Positions 17,621-26,908 are shown, counted from the stretch's first letter. The stretch is DNA of 64,000 nucleotides from Flavobacteriales bacterium (GCA_017795025.1 CP051243.1:682001-746000); one strand, 5' to 3'. Notes: generated by a model from the letters alone, not told the origin. Program-made: numbers and translations.

Positions 17621-18615
17621 ACCTGCATCTAAGCAAATATGGATCAAGCATTAAACTAGATAATGGTCAGTTTAAAGTTAGGACTAAGGAAAAGCTCGAG
17701 GTTCTTAACCCTAGTTTAGTGAAGCGGATTTATCTAAACAGCAGTGTTTCCTTAAGCACCGATGTGCTTTTTAAAGCAATTGAGATGGGCATACCGATTA
17801 TCTTAAAACAGCGGAATGGAAAGGTTGCTGGGCGCATGTGGAGTGCTAAATATGGATCCATCACTACATTAAGGCGTAAGCAATTACAGTTAAGTGAGGG
17901 GGAGGATGCTTTTCTTTTGATTAAGGATATTTTAAATCAGAAACTCCTCAATCAGCAACAATTGCTTTTAATCTTTGATCCTCAAGCGAAGGATGATCTT
18001 AGCTTTTTGGAAGGGCGTAGAGCCCATATCGAAAGGCAAAGGCGCAAATTGTTGGCCACAGACTTAAACAATTTAAAGGAGTTTAAAAAGAAGGTAATGG
18101 GCTATGAGGGTAGTGCCGGTAAAGCCTATTTTCAAACCATTAGTTACTTCCTACCCAAAATGTATCAGTTTACAGAAAGAGCGCAAAGGCCTGCCGGAGA
18201 TATGTTTAATACGAGTTTGAATTACTGTTATGGCATGCTCTACAGTTTAATTGAGGGTTACCTCATTGAAAGTGGATTAGACCCTTATACCGGACTTCTG
18301 CATCGCGATGATTACAACAAGCCTGTTTTTGTTTATGATATTATTGAGCGCTATCGAATATGGGCCGACCTGGTGGTCATACGTTTATGTAGGCAGTATA
18401 TTCTATTTGAAGACTTCTTTAGTAAAGATGGCCAAGCTTTACTCTTAAATGAATTTGGTCGCAAGATTATGGTTCATGCATTTAGTGAATATATGGAGGA
18501 GAAAATTGCCTTAGCCGGTAAGCAATTAAGCCGTGAAGGTCATATTCGCTCCTATATCCAAGCTTTAGCAGGGGCCATTGGAAATGATAAAATTGAATCA
18601 TTATGCTCTATTTAG
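17617..18615 (+). CDS. cas1: Cas1 integrase
   Basis: 332 aa. The metal ligands are all visible: Glu164 in GYEGSAGKAYF, His229 in GLLHRDDYNKP and the DIIERYR segment (Asp241, Glu244). The N-terminal beta-domain (MNLHLSKYGSSIKL, VSLSTDVLFKAIEMGIPI) is typical. It should insert new spacers at the leader end with Cas2. The gene overlaps the CAPP gene by 13 bases. No reverse transcriptase domain is fused to it. Confidence 0.96.
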   Translation: MNLHLSKYGSSIKLDNGQFKVRTKEKLEVLNPSLVKRIYLNSSVSLSTDVLFKAIEMGIPIILKQRNGKVAGRMWSAKYGSITTLRRKQLQLSEGEDAFLLIKDILNQKLLNQQQLLLIFDPQAKDDLSFLEGRRAHIERQRRKLLATDLNNLKEFKKKVMGYEGSAGKAYFQTISYFLPKMYQFTERAQRPAGDMFNTSLNYCYGMLYSLIEGYLIESGLDPYTGLLHRDDYNKPVFVYDIIERYRIWADLVVIRLCRQYILFEDFFSKDGQALLLNEFGRKIMVHAFSEYMEEKIALAGKQLSREGHIRSYIQALAGAIGNDKIESLCSI

Positions 18616-19619
18616 GTCGAAATATTCAATCCAAAGAAGTACTCAAGCCATTTAGCCTAGAGGAACTTGCACAATCCATTTTAAAGGACAGCTTAGGATT
18701 AACACCGCTCAGCAATCATTTAAGGGCTTTATTAAATATTGACAGAGGTATTTACATTCAAAAGAAAAAATCCTTAGCCTATTTCTGTATCAGTCAATTT
18801 AAAGGACATCAACGACTTACCGCTAACTTTAAATCGGTAGAGTATATAGTTCTGGATTTTGATGGGATAAGTCCCCAGCAAATCCCGGATTTCAGTAAGT
18901 TGATGACTCAGGATAAGCGCATCGTATTGTCTTTTATAAGTCCATCGGGGGAAGGTTTAAAAGTATTATTCAAATTAGACAAGCCTTTATACGATTCTAA
19001 GGCCTTTCATGATTTGGCCAAAGCCTTTGGTACAGCCTTTAGCCAGGAGTATGACCTAATTTCCTATTTCGATCAACAAACTTTGGATGTTACACGCGCG
19101 ACCTTTATCGTTCCAGATCCATCGGCTTATTATAATCCACAAGCTCAGCCCATAGAAATTGAGGACTATCGACATATTTGGGATTCGGGCTTATTTAATG
19201 CTTTAGAGGAAGAATCTGGGGAATCCCGATTGGCCGATGAAAATGGTGAACCGGTAGAAGAGGCTTATGCCAAAATTAAAACCCTTTTAAATCAGAAGAA
19301 GCCCCAAGTCCCCACACCAGATTTATCGGACTTTTGGCAGCGTTTTCAAGTTAAGCTTTCCGAAACTTTACATCCAGTAGAACTAGCGATTAGTGAAATT
19401 CGCGAAATACAGTTTGGCATCCAGGTTAAGGTTCAGCATAAAGCAGGAGCAATTGCAGAGGCAAATGTTTACTATGGTAAAAAAGGCTATTCTGTAGTAC
19501 CCTCCCAAAAGGGAAGTACCGACCAAGAGCTAAACAAACTATTGGAGCAGCTTATTTGGATGGTTATTAAAGATAATCGCTATAACATGGATGATCATGG
19601 AATTTTACGAAAGGTCTAA
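18603..19619 (+). CDS. CRISPR-associated primase-polymerase (CAPP-like, VirE-N/BT4734 AEP family)
   Basis: 338 aa. The archaeo-eukaryotic primase signature hhhDhD reads YIVLDFDG (Asp85, Asp87). It is followed by VLSFISPSGEGLKVLFKL (108-125) and LDVTRATFIVPDP (161-173), the conserved pattern of the BT4734/VirE-N AEP group. CAPP proteins of this type are reported to make and extend primers and to associate with Cas1-Cas2; here the gene sits between cas1 and cas2 and overlaps both. The C-terminal 130 residues have no domain I can name. The likely role is synthesis or repair of pre-spacer or gap DNA during adaptation, which is inference. Confidence 0.82.
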   Translation: MLYLGRNIQSKEVLKPFSLEELAQSILKDSLGLTPLSNHLRALLNIDRGIYIQKKKSLAYFCISQFKGHQRLTANFKSVEYIVLDFDGISPQQIPDFSKLMTQDKRIVLSFISPSGEGLKVLFKLDKPLYDSKAFHDLAKAFGTAFSQEYDLISYFDQQTLDVTRATFIVPDPSAYYNPQAQPIEIEDYRHIWDSGLFNALEEESGESRLADENGEPVEEAYAKIKTLLNQKKPQVPTPDLSDFWQRFQVKLSETLHPVELAISEIREIQFGIQVKVQHKAGAIAEANVYYGKKGYSVVPSQKGSTDQELNKLLEQLIWMVIKDNRYNMDDHGILRKV

Positions 19620-20049
19620 GCAATTAAAGGAAGTTGGTCTGAAGTGGTCAACCGACCGTGTGTTTAGAAGGGAAGATGAGAAGTTAGGTATTCATCATCT
19701 TATGGAAGCGATTTTAGGATTTATGGGACTTAAAGAGCAAAATTACCAGGGGCCCGTGTACTTGGGTATGTACGATATTCGAAGCGACAAAGTTCGTCGC
19801 TTGGTCGCTAAGTATATGGAGCGAAAAGGATTTCAAAGGATTCAAAAATCGGTTTATCTCTGCCGATTGCCCCCAAAGATTTATCGAGAAGTAGTTTCCG
19901 ATTTACGGGAAATGAACGAACTTTATGAGAATAAAGATAGCTTCATATTCATTCCTTTGAACTCCGATATTTTGGGCCGCAGTCATTTTATCGGTAAGGA
20001 CCTGGATATTAAAATGATCCAAAACAAGCCAGCAGCCCTTGTTCTTTGA
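19591..20049 (+). CDS. cas2: Cas2 with N-terminal extension
   Basis: 152 aa, against the usual 85-100. The Cas2 ferredoxin core starts at VYLGMYDIRSDKVRRLV (56-72), with Asp62 at the usual position and KGFQRIQKSVYLCRL (79-93) as the next strand pair. Before it lies a 55-residue helical extension (FYERSKQLKEVGLKW). The start ATG lies inside the end of the CAPP gene; internal Met38, Met45 and Met60 are alternatives, but starting at Met60 would truncate the first strand. It should form the central dimer of the Cas1-Cas2 integrase. Confidence 0.9.
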   Translation: MIMEFYERSKQLKEVGLKWSTDRVFRREDEKLGIHHLMEAILGFMGLKEQNYQGPVYLGMYDIRSDKVRRLVAKYMERKGFQRIQKSVYLCRLPPKIYREVVSDLREMNELYENKDSFIFIPLNSDILGRSHFIGKDLDIKMIQNKPAALVL

Positions 20050-20156
20050 CATTTTGTTTCTTTTATTTGCAAAAATGCCATTTGCAGATTTTAATCTACA
20101 AATAAGTATGCTAAAGTTCTTTAAAGCACTGATTTTTAGTTGAAAACAAAGTGGCT
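20050..20156 (+). promoter_or_regulatory. CRISPR leader
   Basis: 107 AT-rich bases between cas2 and the first repeat. It contains two direct copies of ATTTGCA eight bases apart (near 20,076 and 20,091). Its place next to the intact repeats, with decayed repeats at the other end, marks it as the leader where new spacers enter. Confidence 0.7.
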
Positions 20157-22555
20157 GTCAGAGCAACCTTCCAACTCAAATAGGATTACGACCAATTGTA
20201 ACTCTATATTTCGGCATCTTATTCGGGGTCAGAGCAACCTTCCAACTCAAATAGGATTACGACCAGCCTAAGCACCGTTAACGAATCTAAAGGTTGTAGT
20301 CAGAGCAACCTTCCAACTCAAATAGGATTACGACAACTTTAAAAATCAGGGTGATAACGTTTAACTTTGTCAGAGCAACCTTCCAACTCAAATAGGATTA
20401 CGACCGTCTTCTAAAGAACTTTCGGTTAACTCGCTATCAGTCAGAGCAACCTTCCAACTCAAATAGGATTACGACCCACGTAAATCTTGCGTAGGAGCTG
20501 CTTTCATATGTCAGAGCAACCTTCCAACTCAAATAGGATTACGACAATCACTATCAATACTAGATAGTAATAAACGAGCTAGTCAGAGCAACCTTCCAAC
20601 TCAAATAGGATTACGACCTAATTTGTCTGCTCTCCTCATGAGAGACTTGTACGTCAGAGCAACCTTCCAACTCAAATAGGATTACGACTCTGATTGTATT
20701 TTGATAGAGAGTCTACCAAAGTAGTCAGAGCAACCTTCCAACTCAAATAGGATTACGACGCTTTTGCGTGCCCTTCGGACATTAGGTTAAACACGTCAGA
20801 GCAACCTTCCAACTCAAATAGGATTACGACTAAGGTTTCACCCTTATTAGGTGTCCACCCTTAATAGTCAGAGCAACCTTCCAACTCAAATAGGATTACG
20901 ACCACCGTATTGACGAGCAATCTGCTCAGCAAGCTTGTCAGAGCAACCTTCCAACTCAAATAGGATTACGACCTGCTGTCAGCACCTCAGGTAGATTATC
21001 ATTCTTAATGTCAGAGCAACCTTCCAACTCAAATAGGATTACGACTGAGTTTTCCAATTGCCTTCCTGATCATACACATCTGTCAGAGCAACCTTCCAAC
21101 TCAAATAGGATTACGACATTCATAGTAGTTACGGTTTGGTCTAAGCGAACACTCGTCAGAGCAACCTTCCAACTCAAATAGGATTACGACTGCTTAGCTT
21201 GATACAATCCACCTTGATACTCAATGTCAGAGCAACCTTCCAACTCAAATAGGATTACGACCGTTAGTGTTTGCACGGCCAACAGTTGATTTACTGTCAG
21301 AGCAACCTTCCAACTCAAATAGGATTACGACATAAGGTATTAAATTGAATATTGATAGCACCGGCTTTGTCAGAGCAACCTTCCAACTCAAATAGGATTA
21401 CGACTACTTGTGAAGCTCCCATCCGCGTAAAAACCCCTGTCAGAGCAACCTTCCAACTCAAATAGGATTACGACTCGATTTTACAAGGATAAATAGCATA
21501 ATCAAAGACAAGTCAGAGCAACCTTCCAACTCAAATAGGATTACGACCGTTGTAGCGTTGAAGCGAGCGTTGTTTTGAGTGTGTCAGAGCAACCTTCCAA
21601 CTCAAATAGGATTACGACCAAATTTAGAAATACTTGCATAATCTAAACTTTCCGTCAGAGCAACCTTCCAACTCAAATAGGATTACGACAATACCTCATC
21701 AGTAATATCACCACGATAGTATAAAGTCAGAGCAACCTTCCAACTCAAATAGGATTACGACACAAATCTTCTTTGTCTGCTGGTAGTTCCATGAATAAGT
21801 CAGAGCAACCTTCCAACTCAAATAGGATTACGACCGATTTAATCCTTTCATGTCGTTGTAGATTTTAGTTAGTCAGAGCAACCTTCCAACTCAAATAGGA
21901 TTACGACGTATGTAGCATCCACGATGGTTCTGCCTCGTCATGTCAGTGCGACCTTCCAACTCAAATAGGATTACGACACCCTTACAATTTCGTTAAAAGA
22001 CAATTTTGTTTTTGTCAGAGCGAACTTCCATCTCAAATAGGATTACGACCCGATAGCCCATGCAATTTACCATTGCTATCGTACCGTCAGAGCGAACTTC
22101 CAACTCAAATAGGATCACGACTAACGCGGCTTTGATTTGTTGGTATTCTTTAAGGGTGTCAGAGCGAACCTCCATCTCAAATGGGATTACGACAAAATAC
22201 ATTGGTAAGTACAGGCCGCAACATTTACGTCAGAGCGAACCTCCATATTAAATAGGATTACGACAATGGGAAACCGTTTTCTTTGATGTGTTTCTCCACC
22301 GTCAGAGCGAACCTCCCTCTCAAAAAGGATTACGACAAAGAAATATTTTCGTTATTACCTTCGCTTGCGTTTGTCAGGGTGAACTTCTATCTCAAATAGG
22401 ATTACGACACGTTGTTAATAGCAGCGATACGCTGGTTCATATCAGTCATAGCGACCCTCCATTTAAAATTGGATTAAGACTCAATTGGTCCTCTCAGGAA
22501 GGCTACACGGTTCTCTTTAGTCATAGCGACCCTCCATCTCAAATTGGATTTTTAC
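20157..22555 (+). CRISPR. CRISPR array, 34 repeats and 33 spacers
   Basis: The repeat is 36 bases, starting GTCAGAGCAACCTTCC and ending AAATAGGATTACGAC. Start-to-start distance is 70-75 bases, so spacers are mostly 34-37 bases. Repeats 1-25 (20,157-21,907) appear identical. Repeats 26-34 (from 21,942) all differ; all nine have G instead of A at position 9 and most have CCATCTCAAA in place of CCAACTCAAA. The last two (22,445 and 22,520) are heavily decayed. Transcription is likely on the plus strand, so the 8-base crRNA tag would be ATTACGAC. Spacer targets cannot be identified from the window alone. Confidence 0.97.
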
Positions 22556-22790
22556 TTCCGTGGTGTCTGGTGGACGAGTCAAAAAGCTCTGCTTAGCAAG
22601 GTCTTCGGCTTAAATATATTTAATCTCCGCCACTCGATCTTAGGGTAAACTCTCGTGAAGGACTAAGGGTGTAATCCTCTTTAGTTTGAATTGTAATTCC
22701 ATCAAGAAGGGGAAGGAAGTCGAAATGATAAAATTTAGCCTCCGCAGCTTATCAGGGTTCTTAGAGGAGTTGATTCTTTATAAAGGAGGC
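22556..22790. other. Non-coding region after the array
   Basis: 235 bases between the last decayed repeat and the convergent WYL gene. I see no gene, clear hairpin or further repeat copy. Confidence 0.4.
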
Positions 22791-23819
22791 CTATTCTTTT
22801 TGATATGCCTTTTGCATTTGGTCAATACGCCATTTTAACTTTTCCCGTAAACTTTGGGGTTTGAGCACTTCCAAAGCTTCGCCGAAAGCTAGTAATTGGT
22901 ATTCCAATTCGTAATTTGGAATCAGTTTATAACGGATTAAATAGCGCCCATCGGCTTGCCGTTGCGCTGCTTTCTGACTACCATGCAAAGGCTTGGTTTG
23001 CAGATAAGGAAGCAAATTAGCATTCACCAAAACTTGTATTTCTGTTACGGGATGATCTAGACGGCTTACTCCAATAATATCACTAAAGTAATCCTCCCAA
23101 TCTATACTCTTCTTGTGCTGCGAGGCACCATGGTCCTTTATAGCGGTAATACGATCTAGGGATAAATTCCAGGGCTTGGTCGTTTCCTTACCGTCTTGTT
23201 CCTCTAACCAGCCAAAAACAAACCAGCGGTTGTTGTATTCCTTCAGTAAGCAAGGATGAAAAAGAAAGCTGCGCGCTTCTTCTTGAAAGGGCTGATAATC
23301 GATTTTAAGTAAACGATCTTGTTCTATAAAACGAGCCAGCAGCCGGATGTGCTCCCTTCCGCTGTAGTCAATATTATCATCGAAGGCGATAATTTTCCGG
23401 TTGGTGCGTCGGTTTAATTTTAGCTTTTCTTCAATTCGGGTTACGGTATCGTGCAACCAATCAAATTGGGGGGCACCATCAAAGCGGTCGAAAATAGAAA
23501 TCATAGTCTCTAAGGCTTCTCGTTCCTGCTCGTTTAGCGGCGAGCGATTAATGCGAAAGTCAGGATCTTTGTAATGATAATACCGGATTTTATTCTTTAA
23601 ACGATAGGTAATAGGAGCGTCAAAGCCATCGATGCTCCGCATATATTTTAGGTCATTTTGCAGCGTACGTTCCGAAATGCCATCATGACTAGGATCTAGT
23701 TCCGCCAGTTCCTGGTCAATGGCGGCCATTAATTCCTTTTTACTCCAAGCGCGCGTGCGCTCCTGCAAGCAACGGTCAATGATACGATATCGGTAATAGG
23801 CATTTTTATTCTGAGGCAT
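22791..23819 (-). CDS. WYL-domain transcriptional regulator
   Basis: 342 aa. An N-terminal winged helix (RYRIIDRCLQE, SERTLQNDLKYMRS) is followed by a WYL domain. DRLLKIDYQPF opens it, and HPCLLKEYNNRWFVFGW is the family's conserved P-x4-EYxNRWYxxGW core. The last about 80 residues form the WCX-type extension (VTEIQVLVNANLLPYLQTKPLHGSQ). WYL proteins sense ligands, often nucleic acid, and regulate several CRISPR and defence loci. It is convergent with the CRISPR array and divergent from a small gene. The broken WYL gene on the far side of the cas genes is its closest relative in the window. Confidence 0.9.
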   Translation of the reverse strand: MPQNKNAYYRYRIIDRCLQERTRAWSKKELMAAIDQELAELDPSHDGISERTLQNDLKYMRSIDGFDAPITYRLKNKIRYYHYKDPDFRINRSPLNEQEREALETMISIFDRFDGAPQFDWLHDTVTRIEEKLKLNRRTNRKIIAFDDNIDYSGREHIRLLARFIEQDRLLKIDYQPFQEEARSFLFHPCLLKEYNNRWFVFGWLEEQDGKETTKPWNLSLDRITAIKDHGASQHKKSIDWEDYFSDIIGVSRLDHPVTEIQVLVNANLLPYLQTKPLHGSQKAAQRQADGRYLIRYKLIPNYELEYQLLAFGEALEVLKPQSLREKLKWRIDQMQKAYQKE

Positions 23820-23876
23820 TGGTGTAATGGTCTAAGTATGCAGTAAAACTGCTCGTTTCGGCGCTAGTTTTGTGTT

Positions 23877-24062
23877 ATGACTTATCAACAAAGGGAAATA
23901 ATTCATTTCGAAGATAAGGATTACCCCTTTGCAGAGTGTCCCTTGGAGGAATATCCCAAGCTTAATGAGCATCGGGCGCTACTTTGCTACCACAATACCG
24001 CCAAATACAAAGGTTACTTGGGCTATTGGGAAATTAAGGAAGGAAAATTGTTTCTAATTTAA
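23877..24062 (+). CDS. Small 61-aa protein, unknown
   Basis: Compact frame rich in aromatic and acidic residues (HFEDKDYPFAECPLEEYP, GYLGYWEIKEGKLFLI). It looks like a real small soluble protein; the YLGYWEIKEGKLFL ending is a plausible beta-hairpin. It is divergent from the WYL gene. TAGTTTTG at 23,865-23,872 matches the Bacteroidota -7 consensus but is only a few bases from the ATG. Confidence 0.55.
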   Translation: MTYQQREIIHFEDKDYPFAECPLEEYPKLNEHRALLCYHNTAKYKGYLGYWEIKEGKLFLI

Positions 24063-24071
24063 ATAGAGAAG

Positions 24072-24099
24072 TTGGGCCCCTCTGAAAGGCCCACTTTAA
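24072..24099 (+). terminator. Possible weak terminator
   Basis: TGGGCC pairs with GGCCCA around a short loop, ten bases after the 61-aa gene, but only a short T-stretch follows. Confidence 0.35.
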
Positions 24100-24106
24100 A
24101 AGAGCA

Positions 24107-24391
24107 GTGCCTTCCGAACCAGGCGGCAGTTTTTGCTTCTTGGTATTCAGGCACTTGCGCTTATTGATTAGGGATATTGTTATACAGTCCATTGGTGGCC
24201 AAGGCTCTTTGCACGAAAAGGAATTGGTATTAATCGTTGAAAAGGGCTTGGTAGTGGATAAAGTAGAACAAGATAATCGAGAGCTTAAGCGCCTTTATAC
24301 CCAGTTCAGCAATATTAAAAACAGAGCATCATGGCCTAAGCAAATCGCTTGGTATCAAAGGCTGTGGCGAAATTTTAAAGAGTACTTTTAA
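24107..24391 (+). CDS. Doubtful 94-aa reading frame
   Basis: The GTG start is weak. The C-terminal half (NRELKRLYTQFSNIKNRASW, AWYQRLWRNFKEYF) has helical, protein-like composition, while the start looks random. It may be a real small gene with a later start or the remnant of one. No family recognised. Confidence 0.25.
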   Translation: MPSEPGGSFCFLVFRHLRLLIRDIVIQSIGGQGSLHEKELVLIVEKGLVVDKVEQDNRELKRLYTQFSNIKNRASWPKQIAWYQRLWRNFKEYF

Positions 24392-24417
24392 ACCTATTAA
24401 ACCTTGATCATCTCCTA

Positions 24418-25353
24418 ATGAACCCTTATTGGAAAAACTTAACTCCCGAAACAAAGGCCTATTGGAATGAGCGCTTCGACCATTATGAAATAGACGGGGC
24501 AGAAGCTTTTGATACATTACTGCATCAATCAGCTCAGGAGCTGAGCGACGAGGAGCTTATACTCTTTTTAGAAAGGAAGGATATTTCACACATCATTCCC
24601 CAATCGGAAGCACCGGAATTAGCAGATGATCCAAACAATGTTTACCTCGAAGATGTCGCTATTAATCGTGCCCGTGGTGCCGAGGTTAGCAGTCAGGCCG
24701 AATGGGAAGAGGCTTGGGACGATCAGCAACTTGATGCCACTCGGATTCAAGCAGGTAATATTTCCGATTACAAGCCTACAGAGGCCATGGACTTAACTTC
24801 AGGTTTATGGGATGAGATTTTAAGTGTTTCGCTGGGTACTGGGATATTAATGTCGGCCCACCAAACTGGAGAAGCGCTCGAAAAAGGATCCATCAGCTTG
24901 AACGAGGCACCCCGCTATTTCACTTATAAAGGCTTAGGAAAGACGGGACGTTTTGCCCTGATAGGTTTTTGTTTAAGCTCAGGCAGTCCTATCATTGTTA
25001 GCGCGGGAATTGCCTATTTGTTTTACAAGCTACGTGCTGTTATAGGACAATCAGCTAAAATTGGGGCTTATCTTCTAAAGCTACAGCGAGATGGTAAGCT
25101 TTTGAGGGCTATGGAGAATTTCGCTACCACCAATCTTAGCCCAGATAAAATGCAAGCTTTTGCTAAAAGTGCATTCGACCAAGGTCTTAAAGCGGGTGGC
25201 CGAACGGTAAAAGGCCTTCAAGCTGGTATACGTCCGCTTTTTGAGGAGGAAACACGAAATGCCATAAGTAAGAAAATCGAAAAAGGCGGAAAGCGCCTAT
25301 TTCAGAGTGCCAAAGATTTAAGCTCTAAACTAAAAGGACTAAATCTAAGATGA
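24418..25353 (+). CDS. HNH-like motif protein with hydrophobic segment
   Basis: 311 aa. Residues 54-87 (KDISHIIPQS, then DDPNNVYLED and INRARGA) resemble the HNH nuclease pattern DHIIPQS-x-D-x-NxVL-x-NRxKG, with His58, Asn73 or Asn74 and Asn83. A hydrophobic stretch (FALIGFCLSSGSPIIVSAGI, about 178-197) suggests one or two membrane passes. The C-terminal third is basic and helical (KKIEKGGKRLFQSAKDLSSK). The stop overlaps the next gene by four bases. A nuclease role is an inference from the motif; the family is unknown to me. Its place beside CRISPR and WYL genes fits a defence function. Confidence 0.65.
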   Translation: MNPYWKNLTPETKAYWNERFDHYEIDGAEAFDTLLHQSAQELSDEELILFLERKDISHIIPQSEAPELADDPNNVYLEDVAINRARGAEVSSQAEWEEAWDDQQLDATRIQAGNISDYKPTEAMDLTSGLWDEILSVSLGTGILMSAHQTGEALEKGSISLNEAPRYFTYKGLGKTGRFALIGFCLSSGSPIIVSAGIAYLFYKLRAVIGQSAKIGAYLLKLQRDGKLLRAMENFATTNLSPDKMQAFAKSAFDQGLKAGGRTVKGLQAGIRPLFEEETRNAISKKIEKGGKRLFQSAKDLSSKLKGLNLR

Positions 25354-26258
25354 CATCATTTTCCGAGCATAGCTTAAAGCGGTTCGAAGCCTACCAGTCT
25401 GAGGTCGACCAAGCCTGGCAGTACCTGCAGTCGATCCAAAACTTGGATGGCGTTGATGTCTTCCTCAAGAACCCGCTTCAAACCAAAGAAGAACTCTACC
25501 AAGTGTACCTCGAATACCTCTGGTTACTTGAACGGCTGCACCATCCCCAGGAAAAGGCTTTCTACAAATGCCACTTTCTGCCAATCAATGGGTATTTCGA
25601 AGCTTTTATTGATTTAAGCGAAGCGCGCTTCAGCCTATTTCAAGCAGAGTACCTTCCTATTAACATTGAAGAAATGGATTGGCAGGCAATCTGGCTCGCA
25701 AAGAATAGGAAGGAGCTCGAGCAAATCTTGTCGACAGATTTTGATTTTAAGAGGCATTACAGCCAGAGGCGTAACGAAGTCCTAAATCTCGACTTTGAAA
25801 AGCTGGCTCAAGATTTCTTGCAAAATCTGGCTGCTGGAACTTTAGCGGAAACCATTACCTTAAGTAACTTACAAGTAGATGAAAAGCCCCTCAAACTGAA
25901 AACCGGTTTTACTTCCTTAAGCATCTATCCGGTAACAGGCATGGCCCATGTTTTTTTACCCGAAGTAGAGCATCAGCTCCAGATGGAGGCCTACTGGTGT
26001 GAGCGCCTGGAAGACCTTTACCTTTTTGAGATTTTCGAGGAAGATCTACTTCCCTTACTCACTAATCTTAATGCCTTAAGCTACACTAACCGCTTTTTCG
26101 GTACCCATAGTGCCAAAGCCTATCAAGGAGTGTGGCATTCCAAGGAATTCGGCTCTGTTTCATTTAGCTATAAAGATGAGCGGATGCGTTTTAGGAGTTT
26201 GAACACCGTTCAAAAAACCTTGATAAAAGAGCGTTTTAGTGAACTCGTCGAATTCTAA
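25350..26258 (+). CDS. Unknown 302-aa partner of the HNH-like protein
   Basis: Translationally coupled (ATGA) to the HNH-like gene. The sequence is rich in Leu, Phe, Tyr and acidic residues, with helical segments (EELYQVYLEYLWLLERLHH) and no membrane span or motif I recognise. The coupling suggests the two proteins act together, perhaps as effector and partner or immunity. Confidence 0.65.
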   Translation: MTSFSEHSLKRFEAYQSEVDQAWQYLQSIQNLDGVDVFLKNPLQTKEELYQVYLEYLWLLERLHHPQEKAFYKCHFLPINGYFEAFIDLSEARFSLFQAEYLPINIEEMDWQAIWLAKNRKELEQILSTDFDFKRHYSQRRNEVLNLDFEKLAQDFLQNLAAGTLAETITLSNLQVDEKPLKLKTGFTSLSIYPVTGMAHVFLPEVEHQLQMEAYWCERLEDLYLFEIFEEDLLPLLTNLNALSYTNRFFGTHSAKAYQGVWHSKEFGSVSFSYKDERMRFRSLNTVQKTLIKERFSELVEF

Positions 26259-26311
26259 ACCATTGTAAATTAGAGGTTCCTAGCAAGACGACTAGTGCTA
26301 CGCCATCCTAC

Positions 26312-26908
26312 TTGAGAGTCTTAAATAAATGCTTAGAACCCATAGACATGAGTATGCACCGGGTTTGTGCGAATTGCTTCCGAAAAGAGCAGGATCGTTA
26401 CAATTTTGGTTCCGACTTTAAAGCCGAAAGGGCTTTCCATGCCGAAAAATGGTGCGACTGTGCTTATAATTCTCCAGAGGAGATGATGGAGGATCAAGAT
26501 ATGCCCTTCAAAGACCCCGCCTGGCTGCCTATTGTGAAGCATCTATTAGAAGAGTATCACTTATGGCTTAGTCAAGGGGAAATCAAGGATACCCATGAAT
26601 TAGTGCGCTTCTTCCTTCGATTGATTAAGTCTTCTGCTAACAATATCCATAGGTCTATTGTACTAAAAGAACAAGATCCTGCCGAGAAGTATGAATACGT
26701 TTATGACGGTAAGACATCCAAGAGGCCAAAATCTAAGCTGCACCTAAATCCCGATATGATGTACAGTTCAATGGCCGTTGGGGTTGCTAGAATAAATGCC
26801 CAACGAACCGAAGAACAGCGCATACCACCCAAGGCCAAACGCAATCGACGCTGGGCTTGGGGGATATTGGGTTTAATGCTGGGGTTTATTTTGGGGAGTT
26901 TGTTGTAG
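26312..26908 (+). CDS. Tail-anchored protein with N-terminal cysteine cluster
   Basis: 198 aa. CANCFRKE and CDC near residues 19-50 could bind zinc. The C-terminus ends in a single hydrophobic anchor (WAWGILGLMLGFILGSLL) preceded by KAKRNRR, so the bulk would face the cytoplasm. Met13 (MSMHRVCANCF) is an alternative start. It lies 53 bases after the 302-aa gene and may belong to the same cluster. No family recognised. Confidence 0.6.
   Translation: MRVLNKCLEPIDMSMHRVCANCFRKEQDRYNFGSDFKAERAFHAEKWCDCAYNSPEEMMEDQDMPFKDPAWLPIVKHLLEEYHLWLSQGEIKDTHELVRFFLRLIKSSANNIHRSIVLKEQDPAEKYEYVYDGKTSKRPKSKLHLNPDMMYSSMAVGVARINAQRTEEQRIPPKAKRNRRWAWGILGLMLGFILGSLL

Noticed and set aside
17617-20049. Possible reverse transcriptase in the adaptation module
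   Set aside because: No YxDD motif or RT fold in Cas1, CAPP or Cas2; the polymerase candidate is AEP-type (DFD), not RT.
21993-22596. Several short reading frames on both strands at the distal end of the CRISPR array
   Set aside because: They are translations of the repeat unit (SNSNRITT, EPPSQ patterns) and stay open only because the decayed repeats lack stops.
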